From positions 3,836,501 through 3,900,500 of the forward strand of contig NZ_CP029043.1 of assembly GCF_003074055.1 (NCBI RefSeq): a stretch of 64,000 bases of DNA. The letters are read 5' to 3'. This document shows, one piece after another, positions 15,878 through 25,510 of this stretch (positions within the stretch are counted from its first letter, which is position 1; each line of letters opens with the position of its first letter). This DNA comes from Streptomyces nigra. Its GTDB lineage: Bacteria; Actinomycetota; Actinomycetes; Streptomycetales; Streptomycetaceae. Under the pieces are notes generated by a model, which was given only the letters and a program-made list of their open reading frames with translations, searched no databases and was not told the origin of the DNA. Position numbers and translations under genes: made by a program.

Positions 15878-16807
15878 GTGACCGCGTACGAGCCCACGCC
15901 CCCGCCGGGCGCTCCCCCCGCCGCGTACGACGCCGTCGTGCTCGCCGGCGGGGCGGCCCGGCGGCTGGGCGGCGTGGACAAGCCCGGGCTGCGCGTGGGC
16001 GGCCGGGCTCTGCTCGACCGGGTCCTCGGCGCCTGCGCCGACGCGCGGGTGACCGTCGTCGTGGCCGACCCGCGCCCCACCGCCCGGCCGGTGCGCTGGG
16101 CGCGGGAGGACCCGCCCGGCGGCGGCCCGCTCGCCGCCCTCGACGCCGGGCTCCGGCACACCGACGCCGACACGGTCGTCGTCCTCTCCGCCGATCTGCC
16201 GTTCCTTCACGAGGCCACGGTGCGCACCCTGCTGGCGACCCTGGGCGCCGCCCCGGACGCGGCGGGCGCGCTGCTCACCGACGCCGACGGCCGCGACCAG
16301 CCGCTCGTCGCCGCCTACCGCGCCCCGGCCCTGCGCCGTGAACTGGCCGCGCTCACCCGGGAGCACGGCGCTCTCACCGGCCTCCCCCTGCGCCGGCTGA
16401 CCGGCGCCCTCGACCTCACCCGTGTCCCGGACCCCGTCGCGTCCTTCGACTGCGACACCTGGGACGACCTCGCCACCGCCAGGGCACGCATCAGGGAGCA
16501 TGGGCACGTGTTGGATGAATGGATTTCCGCAGCCAAGGACGAACTGGGCATCGACCTCGACGTCGACATCAAGGTCCTGCTGGACCTGGCCCGGGACGCG
16601 GCCCACGGCGTCGCGCGGCCCGCGGCTCCCCTGACCACCTTCCTCGTCGGCTACGCGGCCGGCCGGGCCCAGGGAGGCCCCGAAGCCGTCGCCGAGGCGT
16701 CCCGCAAGGCCGCCGCCCTCGCCCAGCGCTGGGCGGACGAGGCCGCGGCAGCCCAGGCCGACGCGGCCCCCGACACCACCCCCGGCACCCGTCCGGACGC
16801 CGGATGA
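15878..16807 (+). CDS. molybdenum cofactor guanylyltransferase (MobA-like) fused to DUF6457
   Basis: 309 residues from the GTG at 15878. A CATACT -10-like element lies 6 nt upstream, so the transcript is probably leaderless. Residues about 17-210 are a MobA nucleotidyltransferase domain: the GTP-binding signature LAGGAARRLGGVDKPGL and LSADLPFLH (metal-binding DxD-like region). This part links GMP to molybdopterin. From about residue 225 onward, LDEWISAAKDELGIDLDVDI begins a DUF6457 module of unknown role. The stop overlaps moeA by 4 nt, which supports a cofactor role. Confidence 0.88.
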   Translation: MTAYEPTPPPGAPPAAYDAVVLAGGAARRLGGVDKPGLRVGGRALLDRVLGACADARVTVVVADPRPTARPVRWAREDPPGGGPLAALDAGLRHTDADTVVVLSADLPFLHEATVRTLLATLGAAPDAAGALLTDADGRDQPLVAAYRAPALRRELAALTREHGALTGLPLRRLTGALDLTRVPDPVASFDCDTWDDLATARARIREHGHVLDEWISAAKDELGIDLDVDIKVLLDLARDAAHGVARPAAPLTTFLVGYAAGRAQGGPEAVAEASRKAAALAQRWADEAAAAQADAAPDTTPGTRPDAG

Positions 16808-18186
16808 CCGCCGGCGGCACGCGTGCCGGTGAGGACGCGGAGGACCTCGACATCGAGGAGGTGCTCGCCCTGGTGAACGACGGCCACGGCCACACCCCGC
16901 CCACGAACGGCGACTCCGCACCCGCGCCCGTCCCACGCCCCCAAGGCTCCGGACGGCACGGCACGGACGGCGGCCACCGGGCCACCCGCTGGCCCGACGC
17001 CCGCGAGATCGCCGCCCAGGCGGCCCGCGCCGCGGTGAAGGCCGCGCGCCGCGCCCCCGTCTCGGTGCCGTTGGACGCCGCCCTCGGCCTGACCCTGGCC
17101 GCCCCGCTCACCGCCCTGACGGACCTCCCCTCCTTCGACACCTCCGCGATGGACGGCTGGGCGATCGCCGGTCCCGGCCCCTGGGCGGTCCGCGAGGAGG
17201 GCGTCCTGGCCGGGCACGCCGACGCCGCCGCGCTGACCGACGGCGAGGCCGTCCGGATCGCGACCGGCGCCCGGATCCCGCCGGACACCACCGCCGTGCT
17301 GCGCTCCGAGCACGGGCACACCGACGCCAAGGGCCGGCTGCACGCCGACCGGGACATCGAGCCCGGCCAGGACATCCGCCCGCGCGGCCAGGAGTGCCGT
17401 ACCGGCGACCATCTGCTCGCGACCGGCACCATCGTGACCCCGGCCGTGCTCGGCCTGGCCGCCGCTGCCGGGTACGACACCCTCACCGCCGTGCCCCGCC
17501 CCCGGGTGGAAGTCCTCGTCCTCGGCGACGAGTTGCTCACCGAGGGGCTCCCCCACGACGGACTGATCCGGGACGCCCTCGGGCCGATGCTGCCGCCCTG
17601 GCTGCGCGCCCTCGGCGCCGAGATCGTCGCCGTGCGCCGGCTCGGCGACTCCGCCAAGGCCCTGCAGAAGGCGCTCGGCACCTCGTCCGCCGACCTCGTC
17701 GTCACCACGGGCGGCACCGCCGCCGGACCCGTCGACCAGGTGCACCCCACACTGGACCGCATGGGCGCCGAGCTGCTGGTGGACGGTGTCGCGGTGCGCC
17801 CCGGCCACCCCATGCTGCTGGCCCGCCTCAAGGAGGACCAGCACCTCGTCGGCCTGCCCGGCAACCCGCTGGCCGCCGTGTCGGGGCTGCTCACCCTCGC
17901 CGAGCCGCTGCTTCGCACGCTCGCGGCACGCCCCGCGCCGGAGTCCTACACGCTCCCGCTGAAGGAAGCGGTGCACGGGCACCCGTACGACACCCGGCTG
18001 GTGCCGGTGGTCCTGCGGGGTGACCACGCGGTGCCGCTGCACTACCACGGTCCGGCCATGCTGCGGGGCATGGCGGCGGCCGACGCCCTGGCCGTCGTAC
18101 CGCCCGGCGGTGCCCGCGCCGGTCAGGAGACCGCACTGCTGGATCTGCCCTGGGCGGCCGCCGGTATCGAGGTGTGTTTCACGTGA
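16804..18186 (+). CDS. moeA: molybdopterin molybdenumtransferase MoeA
   Basis: 460 residues starting in the MobA-like stop (ATGA). MoeA ligates molybdate to adenylylated molybdopterin. An unusual acidic, low-complexity N-terminal extension of about 65 residues precedes the MoeA core. Family motifs follow: SFDTSAMDGWAI, VRIATGARIPPDTTAVL, and the MogA-like domain with TTGGTAAGPVDQVHP where SVG is more usual, then GLPGNPLAAVSG. The C-terminal domain IV ends at IEVCFT. The last codons and the stop lie inside a parS palindrome shared with the start of the channel gene. Confidence 0.9.
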   Translation: MTAGGTRAGEDAEDLDIEEVLALVNDGHGHTPPTNGDSAPAPVPRPQGSGRHGTDGGHRATRWPDAREIAAQAARAAVKAARRAPVSVPLDAALGLTLAAPLTALTDLPSFDTSAMDGWAIAGPGPWAVREEGVLAGHADAAALTDGEAVRIATGARIPPDTTAVLRSEHGHTDAKGRLHADRDIEPGQDIRPRGQECRTGDHLLATGTIVTPAVLGLAAAAGYDTLTAVPRPRVEVLVLGDELLTEGLPHDGLIRDALGPMLPPWLRALGAEIVAVRRLGDSAKALQKALGTSSADLVVTTGGTAAGPVDQVHPTLDRMGAELLVDGVAVRPGHPMLLARLKEDQHLVGLPGNPLAAVSGLLTLAEPLLRTLAARPAPESYTLPLKEAVHGHPYDTRLVPVVLRGDHAVPLHYHGPAMLRGMAAADALAVVPPGGARAGQETALLDLPWAAAGIEVCFT

Positions 18187-18189
18187 AAC
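18176..18189. other. parS: parS site (ParB-binding palindrome)
   Basis: GTTTCACGTGAAAC, a perfect 14-bp palindrome identical to the Streptomyces parS core bound by ParB for chromosome segregation. It lies in coding sequence: it supplies the moeA stop (TGA 18184-18186) and the GTG start of the channel gene (18183-18185). The flanking bases are T and T. Confidence 0.93.
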
Positions 18190-19280
18190 TTTCCGGTCAG
18201 GACGCGATCGCCCGTCAGGCGGACGAGCGGATCGCGACCTATCGGGTCAAGCTCCCGAAGAAGATCGTGGAGCACCCGTTCCGACAGGTGGCCAAGCGGG
18301 TCTTGCTGGCCCTCGCCCTGCTGGTGCTCACGGCGCTGATCGTCTACGCCGACCGCGGGGGCTACAACGACAGTTCCGACGGCTCGGTCGACTTCCTCGA
18401 CGCCTTCTACTACTCGACCGTCACGCTGTCGACCACCGGGTACGGTGACATCACCCCGGTCAGCGACGCGGCCCGGTTGACCAATATCTTCGTCATCACG
18501 CCCATGCGGGTGCTCTTCCTGATCATCCTGGTCGGCACCACGCTCGAGGTCCTGACCGAACGGACCCGTGAGGAATGGCGCCTGAACCGCTGGAGGTCCA
18601 CCTTGCGCGACCACACCGTCGTCGTCGGCTTCGGCACCAAGGGACGGTCGGCGATCGAGACCGTCTGTGCGACGGGGCTGAAGAAGGACCAGGTCGTCGT
18701 GGTCGACCCCAGCTCCAAGGTGATCGAGGCCGCCGTCGCCGAGGGCTATGCGGGGGTCACCGGGGACGCGACGCGCAGCGAGGTCCTGAAGCGGGCCGAG
18801 GTGCACAAGGCGCGGAAGATCATCATCGCGACCCAGCGTGACGACACGGCCGTCCTGGTGACCCTCACGGCCCGGCAGCTCAACCGGGGCGCCAAGATCG
18901 TGGCCGCGGTCCGCGAGGAGGAGAACGCACCGCTGCTCAAGCAGTCCGGGGCGGACGCCGTCATCACCAGTGCCAGCGCGGCCGGACGGCTGCTCGGTCT
19001 GTCCGTGCTCAGCCCGGCGGCCGGCATGGTGCTGGAGGACCTGATCCATCAGGGCACCGGACTCGACATCGTCGAACGGCCGGTCATAAAGGCCGAGGTG
19101 GGCAAGAACCTCCGGGAGCTGAACGACCTGGTGATCAGCGTTCTGCGCGGTCACCGGGTGCTCGGCTACGACGACCCGGCCGTCGGCACCCTGGAGCTGA
19201 CGGACCGGCTCATCACCATCGTGCGGGTGACGCCGGGCGCGCATGTCGCGCCCGACGCCAAGCGGCTGCCCCAGGGCTGA
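18183..19280 (+). CDS. single-subunit K+ channel with RCK/TrkA-N domain
   Basis: 365 residues from the GTG at 18183, chosen because GAGGTG (18169-18174) is 8 nt upstream; it overlaps the moeA stop. One short cytoplasmic helix region precedes a membrane helix (VLLALALLVLTALIVYA), the pore helix and the selectivity filter TTGYGD (residues 84-89), then a second helix. The rest is a TrkA-N (RCK) domain, VVVGFGTKGRSAIE (GxGxxG) and VVDPSSKVIE, and a TrkA-C-like tail. Such proteins form tetrameric K+ channels gated by nucleotide or ligand. The relation to the cofactor genes upstream is not obvious. Confidence 0.9.
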   Translation: MKLSGQDAIARQADERIATYRVKLPKKIVEHPFRQVAKRVLLALALLVLTALIVYADRGGYNDSSDGSVDFLDAFYYSTVTLSTTGYGDITPVSDAARLTNIFVITPMRVLFLIILVGTTLEVLTERTREEWRLNRWRSTLRDHTVVVGFGTKGRSAIETVCATGLKKDQVVVVDPSSKVIEAAVAEGYAGVTGDATRSEVLKRAEVHKARKIIIATQRDDTAVLVTLTARQLNRGAKIVAAVREEENAPLLKQSGADAVITSASAAGRLLGLSVLSPAAGMVLEDLIHQGTGLDIVERPVIKAEVGKNLRELNDLVISVLRGHRVLGYDDPAVGTLELTDRLITIVRVTPGAHVAPDAKRLPQG

Positions 19281-19293
19281 CGCCCCGTCTCGT

Positions 19294-20142
19294 CTACTTG
19301 CGGTTGTAGAGCCGCATCGTGATCGGCCCGAAGACCAGCACGAACAGGCACGTCCACCCCAGCGACCAGGCGATGTCGGCCGCCGGCCAGTCGCCCGCCA
19401 TCAGCCCGCGCACCGCCGAGGCTAGATGCGTGATCGGGCTGTTGTTGACGAACGCCTGGAGCCAGCCCGGCATCGTCTTCGGGTCGACGAAGACGTTGGA
19501 CAGGAAGGTCAGCGGGAAGATCACCATCATGCTGACGCCCATCACCGACTTCTCGGAGCGCAGCATCAGCCCGAACATCGTCCAGATCCACGAGAAGGCG
19601 AAGGAGAAGGCGACCAGCAGCGCGATGCCCGCGACCACGCCGCCCACTCCGCCGTCCGGGCGGAAGCCGAGGATCATGCCGACGGTGAGCATCACCAGGG
19701 ACGCGATCGTGTAGCGCAGGGCGTCGCCCAGCAGATAGCCGACCATCGTCGACGGACGCCAGATGGGCAGCGTCCGGAACCGGTCGAAGACGCCCTTCTC
19801 GATGTCGGTGTTCACCGAGACACCGGTGTACATGGTGATCATCACGACCGACATCACCAGGATGCCCGGCAGCAGGAACTGGATGTACGCCGTCGGGGAC
19901 CCGGCCAGGGCGCCCCCGAACAGATACGTGTACATCAGCACCAGCATGATCGGGAACGCCGTGACGTCGAAGAGCTGCTCCGGCACATGCTTGATCTTCA
20001 GGATGGCCCGCCAGCCGAACGTCATCGACGCCGACCAGGCGCTGGGCCGCTGCGGACGCTCCTTGGCGATCAGCAGCGCGGCGAGCGACTCGGTGCTGAC
20101 AGGGGCGAGTTCGCCGCTCTCGGTCTGTGTCACGGTGCTCAT
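19294..20142 (-). CDS. ABC-2 type transporter permease (DrrB-like)
   Basis: 282 residues. About six membrane helices, with an ABC-2 signature around [20 protein letters not shown] followed by [19 protein letters not shown], as in daunorubicin-resistance (DrrB) permeases. The protein is the membrane half of an exporter with the ATPase encoded upstream; the ATG overlaps the ATPase stop (ATGA). The substrate is unknown; drug or lipid export is typical of the family. It is convergent with the potassium channel gene. Confidence 0.9.
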   Translation of the reverse strand: MSTVTQTESGELAPVSTESLAALLIAKERPQRPSAWSASMTFGWRAILKIKHVPEQLFDVTAFPIMLVLMYTYLFGGALAGSPTAYIQFLLPGILVMSVVMITMYTGVSVNTDIEKGVFDRFRTLPIWRPSTMVGYLLGDALRYTIASLVMLTVGMILGFRPDGGVGGVVAGIALLVAFSFAFSWIWTMFGLMLRSEKSVMGVSMMVIFPLTFLSNVFVDPKTMPGWLQAFVNNSPITHLASAVRGLMAGDWPAADIAWSLGWTCLFVLVFGPITMRLYNRK

Positions 20143-21146
20143 GCCGCCACCTCGTCCTGGTCGCCGTCGGTCTCGTGGGTGTCGTGGCCGGTCAGGGCGA
20201 GGAACACCTCGTCCAGGCTGGGCTGGCCCAGCGAGAAGTTGTCGACGGTGATGCCGCCGCGGGCCAGCTCGGCGAGCGCGCGGCCGGCCTGTTCCGCCGC
20301 GCCCTGCCCGTTGCCGGCGCCGCCGACGCGGGCGGTGAGGGCCACGGGGTCGGGCTCCGCCTGCACCTCGGCGTCGAGGGCCAGCCGCAGGATGTCCGCG
20401 GCCTGCGGACGCTGGGCCGGGTCCCGCAGCCGCAGATGGACGGTGCCGGCGCCGACGGACGCCTTCAGCTCGCCCTTGGTGCCTTCCGCGATCACCCGGC
20501 CCCGGTCGATGACGGCGATCCGGGACGCCAGCTGGTCGGCCTCGTCCAGGTACTGCGTGGTCAGCAGCACGGTGGTGCCTTGGTCGACGACCGCGCGGAC
20601 GATGTCCCAGACCTGGTTGCGGCTGCGCGGGTCGAGGCCCGTCGTCGGCTCGTCGAGGAAGAGCAGGTCGGGGGTGTTGAGGATGGACGCGGCGATGTCG
20701 ATCCGGCGGCGCATACCGCCCGAGTAGTTCTTGACCTGCTTGCCCGCCGCATCCGTCAGCCCGAAGGCCTCCAGCAGCTGGGCGGCGCGCTCGCGTGCGG
20801 CCGGCTTGCGGTGGCCGAGGAGACGGGCCAGCAGGACGAGGTTCTCCGTGCCGGTCAGGTCCTCGTCGACGGAGGCGTACTGGCCGGTGAGGCTGACCCG
20901 GCCGCGGACCGCGTCGGCCTCGCGGACCACGTCGTGGCCGAACACATGGGCCTCGCCGCCGTCCGGGCGCAGCAGGGTGGCGAGCATCTTCACCGTGGTC
21001 GTCTTTCCGGCGCCGTTCGGGCCCAGGACGCCGTAGACCGTGCCGGCCGGAACCGCGAGGTCCACGCCGTCGACGGCCCGTGTCTCACCGAACGTCTTCA
21101 CCAGGCCCGCGGTCTCGATGGCGAGACCGGTCGTCTGCGTGCTCAT
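20139..21146 (-). CDS. ABC transporter ATP-binding protein (DrrA-like)
   Basis: 335 residues from the ATG at 21146, behind a GGAAGGA site; a longer frame upstream has no such site. Visible motifs are Walker [11 protein letters not shown], signature [13 protein letters not shown], Walker [15 protein letters not shown] and switch [11 protein letters not shown]. The C-terminal ~100 residues are the DrrA-type extension. ATP hydrolysis powers export through the adjacent permease, with which it overlaps by 4 nt. It is divergent from the quinone oxidoreductase, with a 169-bp shared promoter region. Confidence 0.92.
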   Translation of the reverse strand: MSTQTTGLAIETAGLVKTFGETRAVDGVDLAVPAGTVYGVLGPNGAGKTTTVKMLATLLRPDGGEAHVFGHDVVREADAVRGRVSLTGQYASVDEDLTGTENLVLLARLLGHRKPAARERAAQLLEAFGLTDAAGKQVKNYSGGMRRRIDIAASILNTPDLLFLDEPTTGLDPRSRNQVWDIVRAVVDQGTTVLLTTQYLDEADQLASRIAVIDRGRVIAEGTKGELKASVGAGTVHLRLRDPAQRPQAADILRLALDAEVQAEPDPVALTARVGGAGNGQGAAEQAGRALAELARGGITVDNFSLGQPSLDEVFLALTGHDTHETDGDQDEVAA

Positions 21147-21315
21147 GCTTCGTGGTCCTTCCGGAGGGTCCTTCCGCGTTCTTGGGTCACGCATGGGGAG
21201 ACTTTTACGGTCCCGCAAACTCATCGGTGACGCACAGGATTTTCGGCGGGACGCGCCTCGGCGCACGGCGGGCGGACGCTGACCTGGGCGGGGGCCGGGG
21301 AGTAGCGTCCGGGGC

Positions 21316-22296
21316 ATGCATGCGATCACGATTGCGGAACCCGGTGGGCCCGAGGCCCTGGTGTGGCAGGAGGTCCCGGACCCCGTGGCGGGCGAGGGCG
21401 AAGTGCTGGTCGAGGTGGTGGCGGGTGCCGTCAACCGCGCCGACCTGCTGCAGCGGCAGGGCTTCTACGACCCGCCGCCCGGCTCGTCCCCGTACCCCGG
21501 CCTCGAGTGCTCCGGCCGGATCGCCGAGGTGGGGCCCGGTGTCTCCGGCTGGGCCGTCGGCGACGAGGTATGCGCCCTCCTCGGGGGCGGCGGCTACGCC
21601 GAGAAGGTGGCCGTGCCGGCCGGGCAGCTGCTGCCGGTCCCGGAGGGCGTGACCCTGACGCGGGCCGCCGCGCTGCCCGAGGTGGTGTGCACGGTCTGGT
21701 CGAACGTGTTCATGATCGCCCATCTGCGTCCGGGCGAGACCCTGCTGATCCACGGCGGGTCCAGCGGTATCGGCACCATCGCGATCCAGCTCGCCAAGGC
21801 GGTCGGCGCGAAGGTCGCGGTCACCGCGGGCAGCAAGGAGAAGCTGGAGCGGTGCGCCGAGCTGGGCGCCGACATCCTGATCGACTATCGCGAGCAGGAC
21901 TTCGTCGAGGAGATCAAGGAGGCCACCGGCGGTGCCGGGGCCGACGTGATCCTCGACATCATGGGCGCGAAGTACCTCGACCGGAACGTCCGGGCGCTCG
22001 CCGTCAACGGCCGCCTCGCGATCATCGGGCTGCAGGGCGGGGTGAAGGGCGAGCTCAACCTGGGCGCCCTGCTGGCCAAGCGCGCCGCGATCAGCGCGAC
22101 CTCCCTGCGGTCCCGCCCGCTGGAGGAGAAGGCGGCGATCGTCGCGGCCGTACGCGAGCACGTGTGGCCGCTGGTGAAGGCCGGGCACGTCCGTCCGGTC
22201 GTGGACCGCGAGATCCCGATGAACGACGCCGCCGAGGCGCACCGGGTGGTCGAGGAGAGCGGACACGTCGGCAAGGTGCTGCTGGTGGTGCCGTAG
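21316..22296 (+). CDS. NAD(P)H:quinone oxidoreductase, MDR superfamily
   Basis: 326 residues. A zinc-free medium-chain reductase: the N-terminal GroES-like domain contains [20 protein letters not shown] and [15 protein letters not shown], and the cofactor domain contains [19 protein letters not shown]. These match human p53-induced gene 3/QOR type enzymes reducing quinones with NADPH. No zinc ligands are visible. The -10 element TAGCGT (21303-21308), 7 nt before the ATG, predicts a leaderless mRNA. The stop directly abuts the end of the convergent gene. Confidence 0.9.
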   Translation: MHAITIAEPGGPEALVWQEVPDPVAGEGEVLVEVVAGAVNRADLLQRQGFYDPPPGSSPYPGLECSGRIAEVGPGVSGWAVGDEVCALLGGGGYAEKVAVPAGQLLPVPEGVTLTRAAALPEVVCTVWSNVFMIAHLRPGETLLIHGGSSGIGTIAIQLAKAVGAKVAVTAGSKEKLERCAELGADILIDYREQDFVEEIKEATGGAGADVILDIMGAKYLDRNVRALAVNGRLAIIGLQGGVKGELNLGALLAKRAAISATSLRSRPLEEKAAIVAAVREHVWPLVKAGHVRPVVDREIPMNDAAEAHRVVEESGHVGKVLLVVP

Positions 22297-23025
22297 TCAG
22301 CCGCGGCGCAGGCGCAGTCCGACGAAGGCCAGGCCCAGGCCGAGCCCGATGAGCACCAGGCCGGTGCCGAGCGGCAGGACCTGCAGGACGGGCTGCGCCC
22401 GCTGGCCGGTGCCGGCGCCTCCCGCGTCGTCCGCCGCCCGGCCGGACGGCTGCGCGGTGGCGTCGGCGGCCGGGTCCTGGTCGACGGGGGCGGTGTCCTC
22501 CTCGGCCGGTGCCGTGGCGTCCTGGTCGCCCGCCGGGCGCACCGTCGCCTCCGACTCCTCCGGCGGCGCCTTCGGGCGTCCGGGCCGCTCGCGGCCCTCA
22601 CCGGCGCGGCTGCCGGCCCGGGACGGTTCGCCGGACGGCTCGGTCCGGCCGCCGGGCCCGTGGGCGCTGGCGCTGGGCGACGGCTCCCGCCGCCCGGAGT
22701 GCCAGGTCTCCCGCACCTCCTCCTCGTCCCGTGCTTCCAGGGCTTCCTCGCGCCCGCCCGGCCCGCGGTGCTCGTGGCGGTCGCCGCGGCGCGCGGGCGT
22801 GGCGGAGGGCGCCCCGGAGGCGTCCCGTCCCTCGGCGGACGGCCGTGGTCCGGTGCCGGGCCGGTGCGGCCCCTCCGACCTGCCGTCGGACGGGTCCGCC
22901 GTGGCACTCCGCATACCGGCAGTGAGGCCCTGTCCGGCGCCGTAGGCCGGGCCGGAGCCGGCCGCTCCCGTGACCAGCCCGACGACCAGCACACCCAGCA
23001 GCCCGGTCGTGCGCATGACCCCCAT
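22297..23025 (-). CDS. secreted, C-terminally membrane-anchored low-complexity protein
   Basis: 242 residues from the ATG at 23025, with GGGAG just upstream (a second ATG lies 9 nt further in). An N-terminal signal peptide (LLGVLVVGLVTGAAGSGPAYG) is followed by about 160 residues rich in Pro, Glu, Gly, Arg and Ser with no recognisable domain. A C-terminal membrane helix (GTGLVLIGLGLGLAFVGLRL) ends in a short basic tail RLRRG. This is the layout of wall- or membrane-tethered surface proteins, but there is no LPXTG. Function is unknown. Confidence 0.7.
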   Translation of the reverse strand: MGVMRTTGLLGVLVVGLVTGAAGSGPAYGAGQGLTAGMRSATADPSDGRSEGPHRPGTGPRPSAEGRDASGAPSATPARRGDRHEHRGPGGREEALEARDEEEVRETWHSGRREPSPSASAHGPGGRTEPSGEPSRAGSRAGEGRERPGRPKAPPEESEATVRPAGDQDATAPAEEDTAPVDQDPAADATAQPSGRAADDAGGAGTGQRAQPVLQVLPLGTGLVLIGLGLGLAFVGLRLRRG

Positions 23026-23247
23026 CGCTCCCACTGCCTTCACCACCCAAGAGTCCGCGGCACCCCGAGCCAGAACCCACCCTTGGGGACAAGCCTCACA
23101 GGACCCGGCGCACCCGGCATTCCGGGCGCCGCCACCCGGCCGACCCGCCCGGCGCGCCCCGCGGAAAGTCCCCTGGCGGGAACGGTGGATCAGCCCGCAT
23201 CGGGGGCACCCCGATGATGTGCTGTACCCGTGCGAGAGAATGGCGGC

Positions 23248-23787
23248 ATGGAGATGCCGAGGAACGACAGGCAACCCGAGAACCCTCAGATCCTGGTCGT
23301 GGGCCAGGACGGGATGGCGCTCGGTGGCGGCGGCGGAGACGACGACTCCCGCGAGATCCCGGTGACGGAGCAGGTGGAGCAGCCCGCGAAGGTCATGCGC
23401 ATCGGCAGCATGATCAAGCAGCTGCTCGAAGAGGTGCGCGCCGCTCCCCTCGACGAGGCGAGCCGGGCCCGGCTGAAGGAGATCCACGCCAGTTCGGTGA
23501 AGGAACTGGAGGACGGCCTCGCCCCCGAGCTCGTCGAGGAGCTGGAGCGGCTGTCCCTGCCGTTCACGGACGAGGGGACGCCGTCCGACGCGGAACTGCG
23601 TATCGCGCAGGCTCAGTTGGTCGGCTGGCTGGAGGGCCTCTTCCACGGCATCCAGACCACCCTGTTCGCCCAGCAGATGGCGGCGCGCGCCCAGCTGGAG
23701 CAGATGCGCCGGGCCCTCCCGCCCGGTGTCGGCGGCGACGACGGCGACCACCTGCAGGCCGGCCGGACGGGCGGCCCGTACCTGTAG
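23248..23787 (+). CDS. bpa: bacterial proteasome activator (Bpa/PafE) family protein
   Basis: 179 residues from the ATG at 23248 (an in-frame GTG lies 18 nt upstream). It matches the actinobacterial activator of the 20S proteasome, which forms a dodecameric ring and opens the gate for ATP-independent degradation of unfolded proteins. The four-helix core is visible (IGSMIKQLLEEVRAAPLDEA and AQLVGWLEGLFHGIQTTLFA). The protein ends GRTGGPYL; Mycobacterium Bpa ends in a GQYL proteasome-docking motif, so the hydrophobic Tyr-Leu end is kept but the residue before it differs. It is convergent with a Ser/Thr kinase gene. Confidence 0.9.
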   Translation: MEMPRNDRQPENPQILVVGQDGMALGGGGGDDDSREIPVTEQVEQPAKVMRIGSMIKQLLEEVRAAPLDEASRARLKEIHASSVKELEDGLAPELVEELERLSLPFTDEGTPSDAELRIAQAQLVGWLEGLFHGIQTTLFAQQMAARAQLEQMRRALPPGVGGDDGDHLQAGRTGGPYL

Positions 23788-23810
23788 GGCGTCCCGGATC
23801 AGAGACGACG

Positions 23811-23840
23811 AGGGCCCGGCGGCCGATGCCGCCGGGCCCT
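23811..23840. terminator. bidirectional terminator between bpa and the kinase gene
   Basis: A perfect 13-bp stem (23811-23823 / 23828-23840) with a CGAT loop, followed by TTCTCC on the plus strand. It serves both convergent genes. Confidence 0.8.
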
Positions 23841-23854
23841 TCTCCGTCGGTCCG

Positions 23855-25510
23855 TCACTCCGGATTGCCGGTGGACACCGTGAACGTCATCACCGGGGGG
23901 TTGTCCGGGTCGAAGTCCTGGCGGACCTTGGGGTCCTGCTCCATGACGGTGCCCTGGCCGTACGTGTTCTCGTTCTTGTCGACCTTCTCGTACTTCCAGC
24001 CGGCGGCCTTCAGGCACTTCTCGACCGACGGCCAGTACCGGAAGGTCAGATCCGGCATCGTCACCTTGTCGGGGTCGAGGTAGGCCTCGCGCGGCTCGGT
24101 GCACTCGCTCGTCTCGACGGTCCGCGAGGTGTCGCCCTGCCGCCAGCCGGGCTCCTTGGAGATCTCGGTCGCCGCGGCCGTACCGCCGCCACCGCCGCCC
24201 TTGCCCTCCTCGCCGTCGCCGCCCTTCAGCGACAGGGCCAGGACCAGACCGCCCACGGCGAGCAGGGACACCACGATCGAGCCGATGATCACCGGCCGGT
24301 TGCTCTTCCCACCGCCCGATCCACCCTGACCCTGCCCCTGGGGCGCGATCGTGTACGGCGGCGGGGTCGGGTGCCCGGGCTGGCCGCCGTAGGAGGCGGG
24401 CGCCGGCGTCGCGAAGCCGGACTGCTGCGGATAGCCGTACGCAGGGGACGGCCCGGACGGCGGCGGGGTGCCCGGGGTGCCGTACGGGGACGGGGTGGGG
24501 CCCGGCTGGTACGGCGTCTGGACGGGGCCCGTGCTCGGCGGGGTCTGCCCGACCGGCGGGAACACCGAGGCGCCGACGCCCTGGCCGCTCTGGGTGTGCG
24601 CGCCCGGCACGATGCTCGGCGGCGCCGCCTGGAAGGACTGCGCGATACGCAGGCACTCGTCGCGCATGGCCTCGGCGCTGGGGAAGCGTTCGTTCGGGTT
24701 CTTCTTCAGCGCGCGGGCGACCAGCGCGTCCACCGCCGGGGGCAGCGAGCGGTTGATGGAGGACGGGGCGACCGGCTCCTCCTGCACATGCGCGTAGGCG
24801 ATGGCCAGCGGCGAGTCCGCGTCGAACGGCAGCCGCCCGGTGACGAGCTGGAACAGCATGATGCCGACCGAGTACAGGTCGGAGCGGGCGTCCACGCCCC
24901 GGCCGAGGGCCTGCTCCGGTGAGAGGTACTGCGGGGTGCCGACGACCATGCCGGTCTGCGTCATCGACGTCACGCCGGACTGCATGGCGCGCGCGATGCC
25001 GAAGTCCATGACCTTGACGACGCCGCGCTTGTTCAGCATGACGTTGCCCGGCTTGATGTCGCGGTGGACCAGGCCCATCTCGTGGCTGATCTCCAGCGCG
25101 GCGAGCACGTCCGCGGTGACCTTCAGCGCCTGGTCGGCGGGCATCGCGCCGGACTGCCGCACGGCCTCGTCGAAGACGGAGCTGAGCGGACGGCCCTCGA
25201 TGTACTCCATGACGATGTACGGCGTCGTCATGCCGTCCATCTCGTCCTCGCCGGTGTCGAAGACGGAGACGATGTTGGTGTGCGTGAGCTTGGCCACTGC
25301 CTGGGCCTCGCGGCGGAACCGCTCACGGAACGCCGGCTCGCGGCCCAGCTCGGTGTGCAGCGTCTTGACCGCGACCTGGCGGTCGAGCACGGAGTCGTAG
25401 GCGAGGTGGACGGAGGCCATGCCGCCCTGGCCGAGCAGGTCGCGCAACTGGTAGCGGCCACCGGCCAGCGACCGTCCCGCGTGCGCGTTCTGTGCGCCGT
25501 CCTGGCTCAT
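23855..25510 (-). CDS. Ser/Thr protein kinase with membrane helix and PASTA-like extracellular domain
   Basis: 551 residues from the ATG at 25510 (GGGGGA upstream). Hanks-type kinase domain at about 20-280: Gly-loop LLGQGGMASV, lysine 49 in VAVK, catalytic HRDIKPGN with Asp 151, DFG 169-171, then GTPQYLSPEQALG. A Pro/Gly/Gln-rich juxtamembrane linker leads to a single helix (IIGSIVVSLLAVGGLVLALSL) and an extracellular PASTA-like domain near the end (MPDLTFRYWPSVEKCLKAAG, ending VMTFTVSTGNPE). Only one PASTA-like copy is visible, against three or four in PknB. It is divergent from a second kinase 350 bp away. Confidence 0.9.
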   Translation of the reverse strand: MSQDGAQNAHAGRSLAGGRYQLRDLLGQGGMASVHLAYDSVLDRQVAVKTLHTELGREPAFRERFRREAQAVAKLTHTNIVSVFDTGEDEMDGMTTPYIVMEYIEGRPLSSVFDEAVRQSGAMPADQALKVTADVLAALEISHEMGLVHRDIKPGNVMLNKRGVVKVMDFGIARAMQSGVTSMTQTGMVVGTPQYLSPEQALGRGVDARSDLYSVGIMLFQLVTGRLPFDADSPLAIAYAHVQEEPVAPSSINRSLPPAVDALVARALKKNPNERFPSAEAMRDECLRIAQSFQAAPPSIVPGAHTQSGQGVGASVFPPVGQTPPSTGPVQTPYQPGPTPSPYGTPGTPPPSGPSPAYGYPQQSGFATPAPASYGGQPGHPTPPPYTIAPQGQGQGGSGGGKSNRPVIIGSIVVSLLAVGGLVLALSLKGGDGEEGKGGGGGGTAAATEISKEPGWRQGDTSRTVETSECTEPREAYLDPDKVTMPDLTFRYWPSVEKCLKAAGWKYEKVDKNENTYGQGTVMEQDPKVRQDFDPDNPPVMTFTVSTGNPE

